A DNA stretch of 64,000 nucleotides, taken from CAZHZT01 sp964537285 (GTDB lineage: Bacteria; Bacteroidota; Bacteroidia; Chitinophagales; Saprospiraceae). A program made the translations under genes and the position numbers. Positions 49,820 through 57,541 of this stretch are shown piece after piece (positions within the stretch are counted from its first letter, which is position 1; every line of letters starts with the position of its first letter). The notes beneath the pieces are model-generated. The model was not told where the DNA came from. It did not search any database and saw nothing but the letters and a program-made list of their open reading frames with translations. The stretch lies in NCBI GenBank assembly GCA_964537285.1, contig CAZHZT010000001.1:62001-126000 (forward strand), written 5' to 3'.

Positions 49820-51030
49820 GCTAAAACCGTTTGCACCGCCTTTTTAACTGCCTCAATAACCCGGTCTTGTTGTTCCTCCGTTAAATTGTAAAAAACGGGT
49901 AGGGTAATAACGCGTTCCCAGGCGTCTTTCGAAATGGGGTAATCATCCATTTGGTAGCCCAGGTTTTTATAATAGGTCAACAAAGGGAGCGGTTTGTAAT
50001 GCACATTTACCGAAACTTGCTGGTCAAAAATATGCTGTATGATAGTATTTCTTTGCTCCAGAGTTGCTCCTTTTATTCGAAGCAGGTAAAGGTGAAAAGA
50101 AGACGTTTTTTCGGCCGTGCTAAATGACGGAAGTTGCGCCCAACCGGAATCCTGAAAAGCTTGTTGGTAGCACTCAAAGATTGCCTTTCTTTTGGGAAGA
50201 ATATCATCCAGGTAGCGATCCACTTCAATTAATCCAATTGCCGCGAGGATATCCGGCATATTGCACTTATACCCGGCTACAGAGACATCGTATTCCCAGG
50301 AATTTGCGCCGTACTTGGCCAGAGCATCCTTGCTTTGTCCATGCAGTGACCAGGTATTGAGTTCCTTGTATATAGCTTCATTGTCGAAAGGGGAGGGGAA
50401 GTTAAGACAGAGTGCGCCTCCTTCAGCGGTCGTCAGGTTTTTAACAGCGTGAAAAGAAAAGATGGTCACATCTGAATATACTGCTGCAGGCTTCCCATTT
50501 AAAGTTGCTCCAAAGGAATGCGCAGCATCGGAGAAAATAGCGATTCGGCCAAGTTGTGCTTGTTTGTCGTTACGAGCGTTAAACAAAGCTTTCTTTTCTT
50601 CAATTACTTTTTTTAAGGCATCATAATCCACAGGCATTCCTCCCAGATCTACGGGCATAATAACCTTCGTCCGCTCTGTAATGGCTTCGGCTACCTTTTC
50701 CGTATTCATATTCAGATCATGAGGGTGAACATCAACCATTATTGGTTTGGCGCCACAATGTATAACTACATTAGCTGAAGCACAGTAAGTGTAGGCGGGG
50801 ATAATAACTTCATCTCCATCCTGAATTCCCCACCAACGGAGCAATAATTCCATGCCGGTGGTCCAGGAGCTTAGGCACAGTACTTTAGGTGTAGTGGTAA
50901 TTTCAGCTACTTTTTTTTCCAGGGTTTTCGTTCTCGGACCCGTAGTGATCCAGCCGGAACGGAGAGTATCTGTTACTTCCTGAACAATTTTTTCATCAAT
51001 ATGAGGGGGAGAAAAGGGAACTTTTTCCAT
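49816..51030 (-). CDS. DegT/DnrJ/EryC1 family sugar aminotransferase
   Basis: A 404-aa PLP-dependent enzyme that converts a nucleotide ketosugar into an aminosugar. It shows the N-terminal FSPPHIDEKIVQEVTDTLRSGW, the cofactor-binding FSDAAHSFGATLNG, and the Schiff-base Lys in FSFHAVKNLTTAEGGA near residue 209. With the phosphoglycosyltransferase downstream (four-base overlap) it resembles the PglE/PglC pair that makes an acetamido-sugar glycan; an acetyltransferase partner is not present. A clear promoter lies upstream. Confidence 0.93.
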   Translation of the reverse strand: MEKVPFSPPHIDEKIVQEVTDTLRSGWITTGPRTKTLEKKVAEITTTPKVLCLSSWTTGMELLLRWWGIQDGDEVIIPAYTYCASANVVIHCGAKPIMVDVHPHDLNMNTEKVAEAITERTKVIMPVDLGGMPVDYDALKKVIEEKKALFNARNDKQAQLGRIAIFSDAAHSFGATLNGKPAAVYSDVTIFSFHAVKNLTTAEGGALCLNFPSPFDNEAIYKELNTWSLHGQSKDALAKYGANSWEYDVSVAGYKCNMPDILAAIGLIEVDRYLDDILPKRKAIFECYQQAFQDSGWAQLPSFSTAEKTSSFHLYLLRIKGATLEQRNTIIQHIFDQQVSVNVHYKPLPLLTYYKNLGYQMDDYPISKDAWERVITLPVFYNLTEEQQDRVIEAVKKAVQTVLA

Positions 51031-51056
51031 GATAGATGCATTGTATTAAGTGCAAG

Positions 51057-51087
51057 CAAATATAAGCGGATTCATGAGGAGCACAAA
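51057..51087 (-). promoter_or_regulatory. Promoter of the DegT-phosphoglycosyltransferase operon
   Basis: On the minus strand TTTG (51084-51087), a 19-base spacer and TATATTTG (51057-51064) form an exact Bacteroidota promoter. The start codon is 26 bases past the -7 box. Confidence 0.75.
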
Positions 51088-51138
51088 GAGCTGGGCATTA
51101 AATAGTTCTATTTTTTTAAAATTAATTCCTTCAATCTG

Positions 51139-51169
51139 TTGCTTTTTTAGTTTAAACGCTTTATATTTG
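51139..51169 (+). promoter_or_regulatory. Promoter of the initiator tRNA gene
   Basis: TTG at 51139-51141, a 20-base spacer and TATATTTG at 51162-51169, 44 bases before the tRNA. Confidence 0.7.
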
Positions 51170-51213
51170 CACACCTAATTAAGCGGAGCTGAAATAATCT
51201 CACGTTATTACAT

Positions 51214-51286
<73 letters not shown>

Positions 51287-51293
51287 CAAAGGA

Positions 51294-51325
51294 AAAGCCC
51301 TGAAAGCGTCAGCTTTCAGGGCTTT
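51294..51325 (+). terminator. Terminator of the tRNA gene
   Basis: The 14-base stem aaagccctgaaagc and its exact complement enclose a 4-base loop, starting eight bases after the tRNA and followed by T-rich sequence. Confidence 0.85.
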
Positions 51326-51331
51326 GTTATT

Positions 51332-51499
51332 TTATTGAAATAAACCTTTTTTCCCGGAATATTCCTCTTCTTTTTCGTTTGTTTCAACCCATTCATATTT
51401 TTCGCCATTTTCACCATAGTCTGTATAGCCCTTCATTATGGATTCGTATTCAATAAAAACTTCCCCATCTTCTTCGGTTAACTTCCCTTCGCCTACCAT
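51332..51499 (-). pseudogene. Small acidic frame, possible gene remnant
   Basis: A 55-codon frame on the minus strand begins MVGEGKLTEEDGEVFIEYES and continues with KGYTDYGENGEKYEWVE, ending KKGLFQ. The composition is protein-like (many Glu, Tyr, Gly), but there is no ribosome-binding site and the region around it is disrupted by palindromes and a transposase remnant. It may be the end of a lost gene or a small functional protein. Confidence 0.3.
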
Positions 51500-51727
51500 A
51501 TTAAGGGATCAGGAAAATAATACCCTACCCATTTTACTTGTCCTTTTTTCCTCAGGCTGTGTTGGAAAGCCTCGCCGTACCTTTGGGTCCCGAAGGCATT
51601 CGGGACAAGTTATGCCTACGTTTTCCGCCTAGCCTGAGAAAAAAATTACTTCGCAAAATTTGGGTAGCTTATTAATTGCCTAATCCCTAAATTCACCGAC
51701 ATCGGGTAGGTTGAGATAATTGGGGGG
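51500..51727. repeat. Nested imperfect palindrome
   Basis: The outer arms taataccctaccc (51515-51529 region) and gggtagcttatta pair around cctcaggct/agcctgagaaa, with the inner stem gtcccgaaggcattcgggac. No gene was found. Confidence 0.5.
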
Positions 51728-51835
51728 CTAAACCAGAGCGATTTAAAGAAATATTTTGATTTTTATAATTACCAAAGACCCCATGAAAGTTTAGATTATC
51801 AAACGCCGGCAAAAGTGTTGGGAATTTTGAAATGA
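51728..51835 (+). pseudogene. Transposase 3' remnant (integrase-core, IS3/IS481 type)
   Basis: A 35-codon frame ends YFDFYNYQRPHESLDYQTPA and KVLGILK before a stop. The FYNxxRPHxSLxxxTPA pattern is the C-terminal end of rve-domain transposases of IS3/IS481-like elements. The rest of the gene and both element ends are missing, so this is a dead fragment. Confidence 0.8.
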
Positions 51836-52171
51836 ACGCAAAATCACTTATTTTTGAATGCATTTCAAATGTGATATTTTTCTATGGTTTGGAACAAAAA
51901 AAGATATCCAAAATGCATTAATTAAAGGTTTGGATGTTTTTACACCTTAGATTCAGGGGGGGCTGTCCGAGAATTGGGGTCAAGCGCGCTTCCTTAATGT
52001 AGATAGTTAAAACACTAATTTCCACAAAAGCTCGTATATCAATCTCCGCTTCAAGTTCTAGCTTATTTTTTTGTAAGCATCTGAACAAAATCAAGACCTT
52101 TAAAAACTTGGTGGAATTTCTGTCAAAGAATAAAAAATTCTACAATTTTAAGATTTTTTATTTTGAATTAA
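51836..52171. other. Intergenic stretch upstream of the S8 protease gene
   Basis: No gene was seen. It is AT-rich, with a tgcatttcaaatgtgat-like inverted segment just after the transposase remnant. Confidence 0.4.
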
Positions 52172-52202
52172 CCTTAAAGACCCATATATTTGAAAATGTC
52201 AA
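52172..52202 (+). promoter_or_regulatory. Promoter upstream of the S8 protease gene
   Basis: TTTG (52172-52175), a 19-base spacer and TATATTTG (52195-52202): an exact match to the Bacteroidota consensus. It predicts a leader of about 230 bases before the ATG at 52438. Confidence 0.65.
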
Positions 52203-52437
52203 CTATATTAATATAATTTATTATTTGTTTTTGCTAGACCTCCTACCAATAAAAAAAACTAATATTTAATACTGTTACACTACTTTCTAAAGGTTTTCGG
52301 CCTTTTGACAGGTAAGTTTTTATTTGGAAAGACGTATTGAAGCGAGACTTTCCAAAGAGAGGGCTGCCCTGTCTAAAGCAATGAACTTTCAGTTCAATTA
52401 TTGAAAATTTAATTTTCTCACTTAAATAAACCGTTTT

Positions 52438-55400
52438 ATGATCCTAAAGACAAAACTTCTTTTGTTTGTTTGCTTGCTTTTAGCAGTAGGAATGAATGCT
52501 CAAAGTAAGTATTATTGGGGAACCAATGGAAAGTTAACGCTCACCGAGAACTACGAATCCTGGATTGTGCATACCAAAACTACGGATGGCCTTGAAGAGC
52601 TATCTCAAAAAACATCGATCCAGGAGGTTAGTGAGGTGATGGTTTCTGTGCACAACAAATTTGTTGTGGCAAAAGTGAAACAAGGAACCATGAGCGAGTC
52701 AGACCTTATCGCTACACTTGGGCTGGGTCGAAATGTTTTGGATGCAAGCCCGGGCCACCAATTGGATGATGGATTTGTGATCTATCCTACACACCAGGTG
52801 GTTTTTAAGCCTAAAAGTAAAGCGGCTATTCAGCGATTAAATGAAGTATTGGATGCTTATCCACATGGAGAGCTTATCCAGAAATATGGAGTTTGCAGAG
52901 TAGAAATAACTTCTGTGAACGATGTATTTGATGCCGCCAATGCTTTGTACGAATCGGGTTTGGTGACTTTTGCACATCCTGATTTTTACGCAGAGAAAAC
53001 GAACAATTCTGATCCATTATTCCCTCAGCAATTTCAAATGCATAACACCGGCCAAACCATTGATGGAGTTACCGGCGTGAATGACATGGATTGTAATGCA
53101 CTGGAAGCTTGGGGCATTTCACTTGGTTCTTCGAGCATTACCGTTGCTGTAATTGATGATGGCGTGGAGAACCACGAAGACCTTAACAATTCCGGAGGCT
53201 CTAGCAGATTGGTTGGAGGCTATACACCCGTGAATGGTGGAAATGGTTTGCCCGGCAGTGGCGATGCACACGGCCAGGCTTGTGCGGGAATTGTCGGTGC
53301 GTCTCATAATAATCTTGGCGTGCAAGGAGTCGCGCCACTGGTAGATTTTATTTCGGTTGATATTTTTGCAGGCGGTGAAACATCACAACAGATCGCCGAT
53401 GGTATTACCTGGGCCAAGAATAATGGCGCGGATGTAATGAGCAACTCCTGGGGGTATACTTCTTGTACACTTAGCTTCCCTTCAATTGATAATGCAATTT
53501 CTGATGCCACTAACAATGGTCGGGGAGGATTAGGTTGCGTAATCGTTTTTGCTTCTGGTAATGGTTACAAGAACTGTGTAGATTATCCTGCTGATAATCC
53601 AAATGTAATAGCTGTAGGCGCTTTCACCAATCAAGGTGTTCGTTCGAGCTACAGTAATTATGGTCCTACGCTGGATATTGTAGCACCTTCTAATGCTGTT
53701 GGTTCTCAACCGGGAGCCGGTGTTCGTACCATCGATCGTATGGGAGGCGCGGGCTATTCTTCCGGTAATTATACCACTTCTTTTGGAGGGACTTCAGCGG
53801 CTTGTCCGGTGGTAAGTGGTGTAGCTGCTCTAATGTTAGGGTATGATGCGAGCCTGACTCAGAGTGAGGTGAAAAATATTCTTTACACTACAGCCATTGA
53901 TATGGGGCCTTCAGGTTTCGATAATGAATATGCCAACGGTCGGGTTAACGCTTTTGCAGCATTACAAGCTTTAGGTGGCTCAGGGCCAACTTGTAATGAT
54001 GGGATACAAAACGGAGATGAAACAGGCATAGATTGTGGTGGTACTTCTTGCCCTCCATGTAGCAGCGGATGTTCAGATATTGAAGTTACTTTAACGCTTA
54101 ACCTGGATAATTACCCTGGCGAAACGACCTGGGAATTAGCAGATGCTAATGGCAGTGTAATAGCATCTGGTGGTCCTTACTCTTCAGCAGGCGCCACCAT
54201 AACGGAAGATTTTTGCCTGACTGATGGCTGCTATGATTTCACGATCTTTGATAGCTATGGCGATGGTATCTGTTGTGGTTACGGCAATGGTTCTTACTCT
54301 CTCACTGATGGAGATGGGAATGTATTGGCTTCTGGTGGCGAATTTACAAGCTCAGAGACTACGAATTTCTGCCTGGTTCCTCCTCCTACCTGTGATGACG
54401 GGATTCAAAACGGAGATGAAACAGGTGTAGATTGCGGGGGGGCTACTTGTCCTCCATGTAGTGTCGCCTGTACAGATAACGAAGTTACTTTAACACTTAA
54501 CCTGGATAATTATCCTGGAGAAACAACCTGGGAGCTAGCAGATGCTAATGGTAGTATAATTGGATCTGGTGGTCCTTATTCTTCAGCAGGAGCCACCATA
54601 ACGGAAGACTTTTGCCTGATTGATGGTTGCTATGACTTTACGATCTTTGATAGCTATGGCGATGGCATCTGCTGCGGATACGGTAATGGTTCTTATTCAC
54701 TTACCGATGACAGTGGCAATGTATTGGCTTCCGGAGGCAGCTTTGACAGCTCAGAAACGACCAACTTCTGTTTGACGAGCGCACCTCCTGTTTCTTACTG
54801 TGCTTCCCAAGGAAATAATTCCAATTTCGAATGGATTGAGCGCATTCAATTTGCGGGTATTGATAATACTTCCGGAAACAATGGAGGCTATGCTGATTTC
54901 ACAGGTCAGTCTACTATCGTAACAGCTGGAGGCACCGCTTCCATTACCTTAGTTCCTGGTTTCTCAGGCACAACTTATACCGAATACTGGCGGGTATGGA
55001 TTGATTATAATCAGGACGGGGACTTTGATGATGCCGGAGAACTTTTTGGTCAGGGAAATGGCACCGGTACATTAAGCGGCACGCTAAATATCTCTTCCAG
55101 CGCTCTTGAAGGTCCTACTCGCATGCGTGTTGCTATGAAGTATAATGCTTACCCGACTCCTTGCGAAACCTTTACTTATGGGGAAGTGGAAGATTACACG
55201 GTGGTTATTAGTGCTTCATTAAATGGAGGAGCAAATACTTATAGCCAAGCAGATTCTGAATTGAAGGAAATAGAAAGTGAAACTTCTTATAAGCCGGCAT
55301 TGCAGGTATTTCCTAATCCAACGCATCGCTTCCTGAACCTGAATTACAGCTCTCGCTTAGAAGGTGATGTAAAAATTGAGCTGTTTAACCTCGTGGGCCA

Positions 55401-55545
55401 GCAGGTTCAGGTGTTAAACTTAGAAGCTTATGAAGGTGGCAATACTTTCCGCCTGGAAGTTAGCGACTTGCCGGAAGGGGCTTATCTCCTTCGATTAAAA
55501 GCTGGCGAAGAGCAATATACCGAGAAAGTAACGATCGTTAAATAG
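52438..55545 (+). CDS. Secreted subtilisin-like (S8) protease with T9SS sorting domain
   Basis: A 1035-aa exported protease. Signal peptide 1-21 (VGMNAQ), then an inhibitor-like pro-region to about 195. The S8 catalytic domain (about 215-505) shows the Asp in AVIDDGVENHED, the His in GSGDAHGQACAGIVG and the Ser in FGGTSAACPVVSGVAAL. Two tandem 133-residue cysteine-rich repeats follow (about 519-651 and 652-784; NGDETGIDCGG, SYGDGICCGYGNG). A GEVED-type domain (about 790-930) and a T9SS tail (about 955-1035, LQVFPNPTHRFLNL to KVTIVK) end it. It is a likely substrate of the PorU/PorV machinery encoded nearby. Confidence 0.95.
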   Translation: MILKTKLLLFVCLLLAVGMNAQSKYYWGTNGKLTLTENYESWIVHTKTTDGLEELSQKTSIQEVSEVMVSVHNKFVVAKVKQGTMSESDLIATLGLGRNVLDASPGHQLDDGFVIYPTHQVVFKPKSKAAIQRLNEVLDAYPHGELIQKYGVCRVEITSVNDVFDAANALYESGLVTFAHPDFYAEKTNNSDPLFPQQFQMHNTGQTIDGVTGVNDMDCNALEAWGISLGSSSITVAVIDDGVENHEDLNNSGGSSRLVGGYTPVNGGNGLPGSGDAHGQACAGIVGASHNNLGVQGVAPLVDFISVDIFAGGETSQQIADGITWAKNNGADVMSNSWGYTSCTLSFPSIDNAISDATNNGRGGLGCVIVFASGNGYKNCVDYPADNPNVIAVGAFTNQGVRSSYSNYGPTLDIVAPSNAVGSQPGAGVRTIDRMGGAGYSSGNYTTSFGGTSAACPVVSGVAALMLGYDASLTQSEVKNILYTTAIDMGPSGFDNEYANGRVNAFAALQALGGSGPTCNDGIQNGDETGIDCGGTSCPPCSSGCSDIEVTLTLNLDNYPGETTWELADANGSVIASGGPYSSAGATITEDFCLTDGCYDFTIFDSYGDGICCGYGNGSYSLTDGDGNVLASGGEFTSSETTNFCLVPPPTCDDGIQNGDETGVDCGGATCPPCSVACTDNEVTLTLNLDNYPGETTWELADANGSIIGSGGPYSSAGATITEDFCLIDGCYDFTIFDSYGDGICCGYGNGSYSLTDDSGNVLASGGSFDSSETTNFCLTSAPPVSYCASQGNNSNFEWIERIQFAGIDNTSGNNGGYADFTGQSTIVTAGGTASITLVPGFSGTTYTEYWRVWIDYNQDGDFDDAGELFGQGNGTGTLSGTLNISSSALEGPTRMRVAMKYNAYPTPCETFTYGEVEDYTVVISASLNGGANTYSQADSELKEIESETSYKPALQVFPNPTHRFLNLNYSSRLEGDVKIELFNLVGQQVQVLNLEAYEGGNTFRLEVSDLPEGAYLLRLKAGEEQYTEKVTIVK

Positions 55546-55663
55546 AAAATACGGTTAACGAATAACGGTTAACGGTAAACGGTTAACGGGGAACGGATAA
55601 GGGTAAACGGCTTATAAATAAGTTCGAGGGCCTGATATTCGTTCCCCGTTTGTTAGTTAACTA
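55546..55663. repeat. Degenerate ggttaacg repeats
   Basis: Between the S8 stop and the phoX stop, the words cggttaacg, cggtaaacg and ggggaacgg repeat at about 10-15-base spacing over roughly 60 bases. Similar words occur at 26530-26550. Confidence 0.5.
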
Positions 55664-57028
55664 CTATCCATAATTCTCCCACGGCCCTGTAATAGCCAGG
55701 GTGTCTCCATTTGCTTGAATGTTAACAAACATCGTTTTGCCGGAAGGCGAAAAAACAATACCCGCAAATTCTGAATCAGAACTTTGATTGATAGCAAATG
55801 CGGATATTTCTCCTTCTTTATTGATCACATGTATTCTGTTTTGCTCACTATTGTCTTCGCAGAGAAAAATATCACCCCAAGGGGAGATGGTTAGGTTGTC
55901 ACACATATGAAGGATCGATTTGTCGTTTGATTCGGCAAAAAGTTCTAAAATGCCGGGGTGTTTGATTTCTTCTGCGCTTCCTTCTTTTGGAGAGAGTGTA
56001 TATCGGAACACTTGGCCAAACTCTTGCGGACCTCCATTTGTACAGGCGAAATACAGCTCATTTTCACCCATCCACATCCCTTCGCCTCGTGCGAATCGGG
56101 CAGCTCCTGCTTCAAATCCTCTGTAACGCAGGTCATCTTCAGGTGCGTGAATGTTGTCAATATCCATCCACTTGACACTCATTTTAGTATTAAGCTGTAC
56201 TTTTTGTTCTTTCCAGTTTCTGGTATCCAGGCTATTTTGATCCACTACAGCTAGTACCTGAAGTTGTCCTCCTGCCTGAAGATTCCCTTTTTCGTTTGGA
56301 ATAAAGCGGTAGAGCAATCCATCCGGTCGATCTTCTGTTTGATAAACGATGCCTGTCTTGGGATCCACGGCAACAGCTTCGTGATTGAATCGTCCCATAG
56401 CTGTAATTGGAATAGGAGCGACGGGCCCTTTTGCTACAGCCGGAACTTCAAAAACATAACCATGGTCTTTTTCAATAGTAGTTCCATCTGCCCGGGTTAC
56501 ATCTTCTTCGCAAGTTAGCCAGCTGTTCCAGGGGGTGATGCCTCCGGCACAATTGCGGTAGGTGCCTGCCAGACTAAGGAATTCTTTTTCTACCTGTTGT
56601 GTTTTTTCGTCAAATATAAGCGTAGTCGTCCCTCCAAGGCCCGGTTGAGTTCCTTGTCCTGCATCGTACAACACGGAAGTTTCTATTTTTGGTAGCAGCT
56701 CATTTTGCAGGCCAAAAGGGCTGTTTTCTAGCGGTGAAGGACTGTTTTCATGGTTCCTTATGATCACTGTTTTACCTGTTTCATTGAGAAAAGTCCCCAT
56801 GCCATCAGGTCTTCCCGGTACGAGAAAGCCATCGCTCATCTTTTGCCCGGCTTTGGAAATGATTTTATAGGAAAACCCTTCCGGAAGATCCAGGTAACCT
56901 TTGGGGTCTGAGATTATTTTTATTGCTTTTGCTTTCTTTTGGCCTGTGCCTAAAGTACAGCGAGATAGAGCCATAAAGCCAATGGAGGTAATGGCGGATT
57001 GCTTGATAAATTGCCTGCGATTGATCAT
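55664..57028 (-). CDS. PhoX-like phosphatase family protein (DUF839), Tat-exported
   Basis: A 454-aa protein of the PhoX family, six-bladed propeller enzymes that cleave phosphomonoesters using calcium and iron. The N-terminus INRRQFIKQSAITS is a twin-arginine signal, and a Cys near residue 24 (LSRC) may be lipidated. Conserved patches include IIRNHENSPSP, NCAGGITPWNSWLTCEED, GRFNHEAVAVDP and CDNLTISPWGDIFLCEDN. The gene lies downstream of the TonB receptor on the same strand, which suggests joint phosphorus acquisition. A variant family A element separates the two. Confidence 0.88.
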   Translation of the reverse strand: MINRRQFIKQSAITSIGFMALSRCTLGTGQKKAKAIKIISDPKGYLDLPEGFSYKIISKAGQKMSDGFLVPGRPDGMGTFLNETGKTVIIRNHENSPSPLENSPFGLQNELLPKIETSVLYDAGQGTQPGLGGTTTLIFDEKTQQVEKEFLSLAGTYRNCAGGITPWNSWLTCEEDVTRADGTTIEKDHGYVFEVPAVAKGPVAPIPITAMGRFNHEAVAVDPKTGIVYQTEDRPDGLLYRFIPNEKGNLQAGGQLQVLAVVDQNSLDTRNWKEQKVQLNTKMSVKWMDIDNIHAPEDDLRYRGFEAGAARFARGEGMWMGENELYFACTNGGPQEFGQVFRYTLSPKEGSAEEIKHPGILELFAESNDKSILHMCDNLTISPWGDIFLCEDNSEQNRIHVINKEGEISAFAINQSSDSEFAGIVFSPSGKTMFVNIQANGDTLAITGPWENYG

Positions 57029-57069
57029 CTTGATTTGTTTTTTTAAAAGTGAAATTTAATAAAAATGAT

Positions 57070-57511
57070 CGTTCTTTGACAAATTGTGTGGAACTTAAAC
57101 ATGAGTCATCCCGAATTTTCGGGATGGCTCATGTTTTGTAAAATCTTTACAAGTTCATGTTAATCAGTGAGTTATCTGCTTTTTTTCTTGATGAAAAAGC
57201 AGCAAAAAATCAAGGCTGTATTCAATTCTTAACGCTTTTTGAAAGGCTGGCAGCCTAAAATATTGAATTACAGCACCTATTCTTAATCCTTGTGACACCA
57301 TGAAGTTCCTGAAAATCTGGGATGACTCATTTTTTTGTTCTTAAAATGTTTACCAAATGAAATCATCTAGTGCTTCAGGAACTAAATCCTAAAAAAAACT
57401 TTTAATAAAAAATGGAGGAGCAGTTGTAGAACTACCCCTCCAAAAGAATTACCACTGCATGTCCAATGCTTCCTCTTTATTTTAAAGTTCCACACAATTT
57501 GTCAAAGAAGG
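57070..57511. mobile_element. Family A variant with unrelated long centre, copy A9
   Basis: Left tip cgttctttgacaaattgtgt and right tip acacaatttgtcaaagaagg are both of the left-end type and extend inward to ggaactt/aagttcc. Between them lie about 390 bases unrelated to other A copies. These contain a hairpin gagtcatcccgaattttcggg and a ctgtattcaatt/attgaattacag pair. No target duplication was found. Confidence 0.65.
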
Positions 57512-57541
57512 TATTTTAAAAGCGAATAGCTAAAAGATCAT

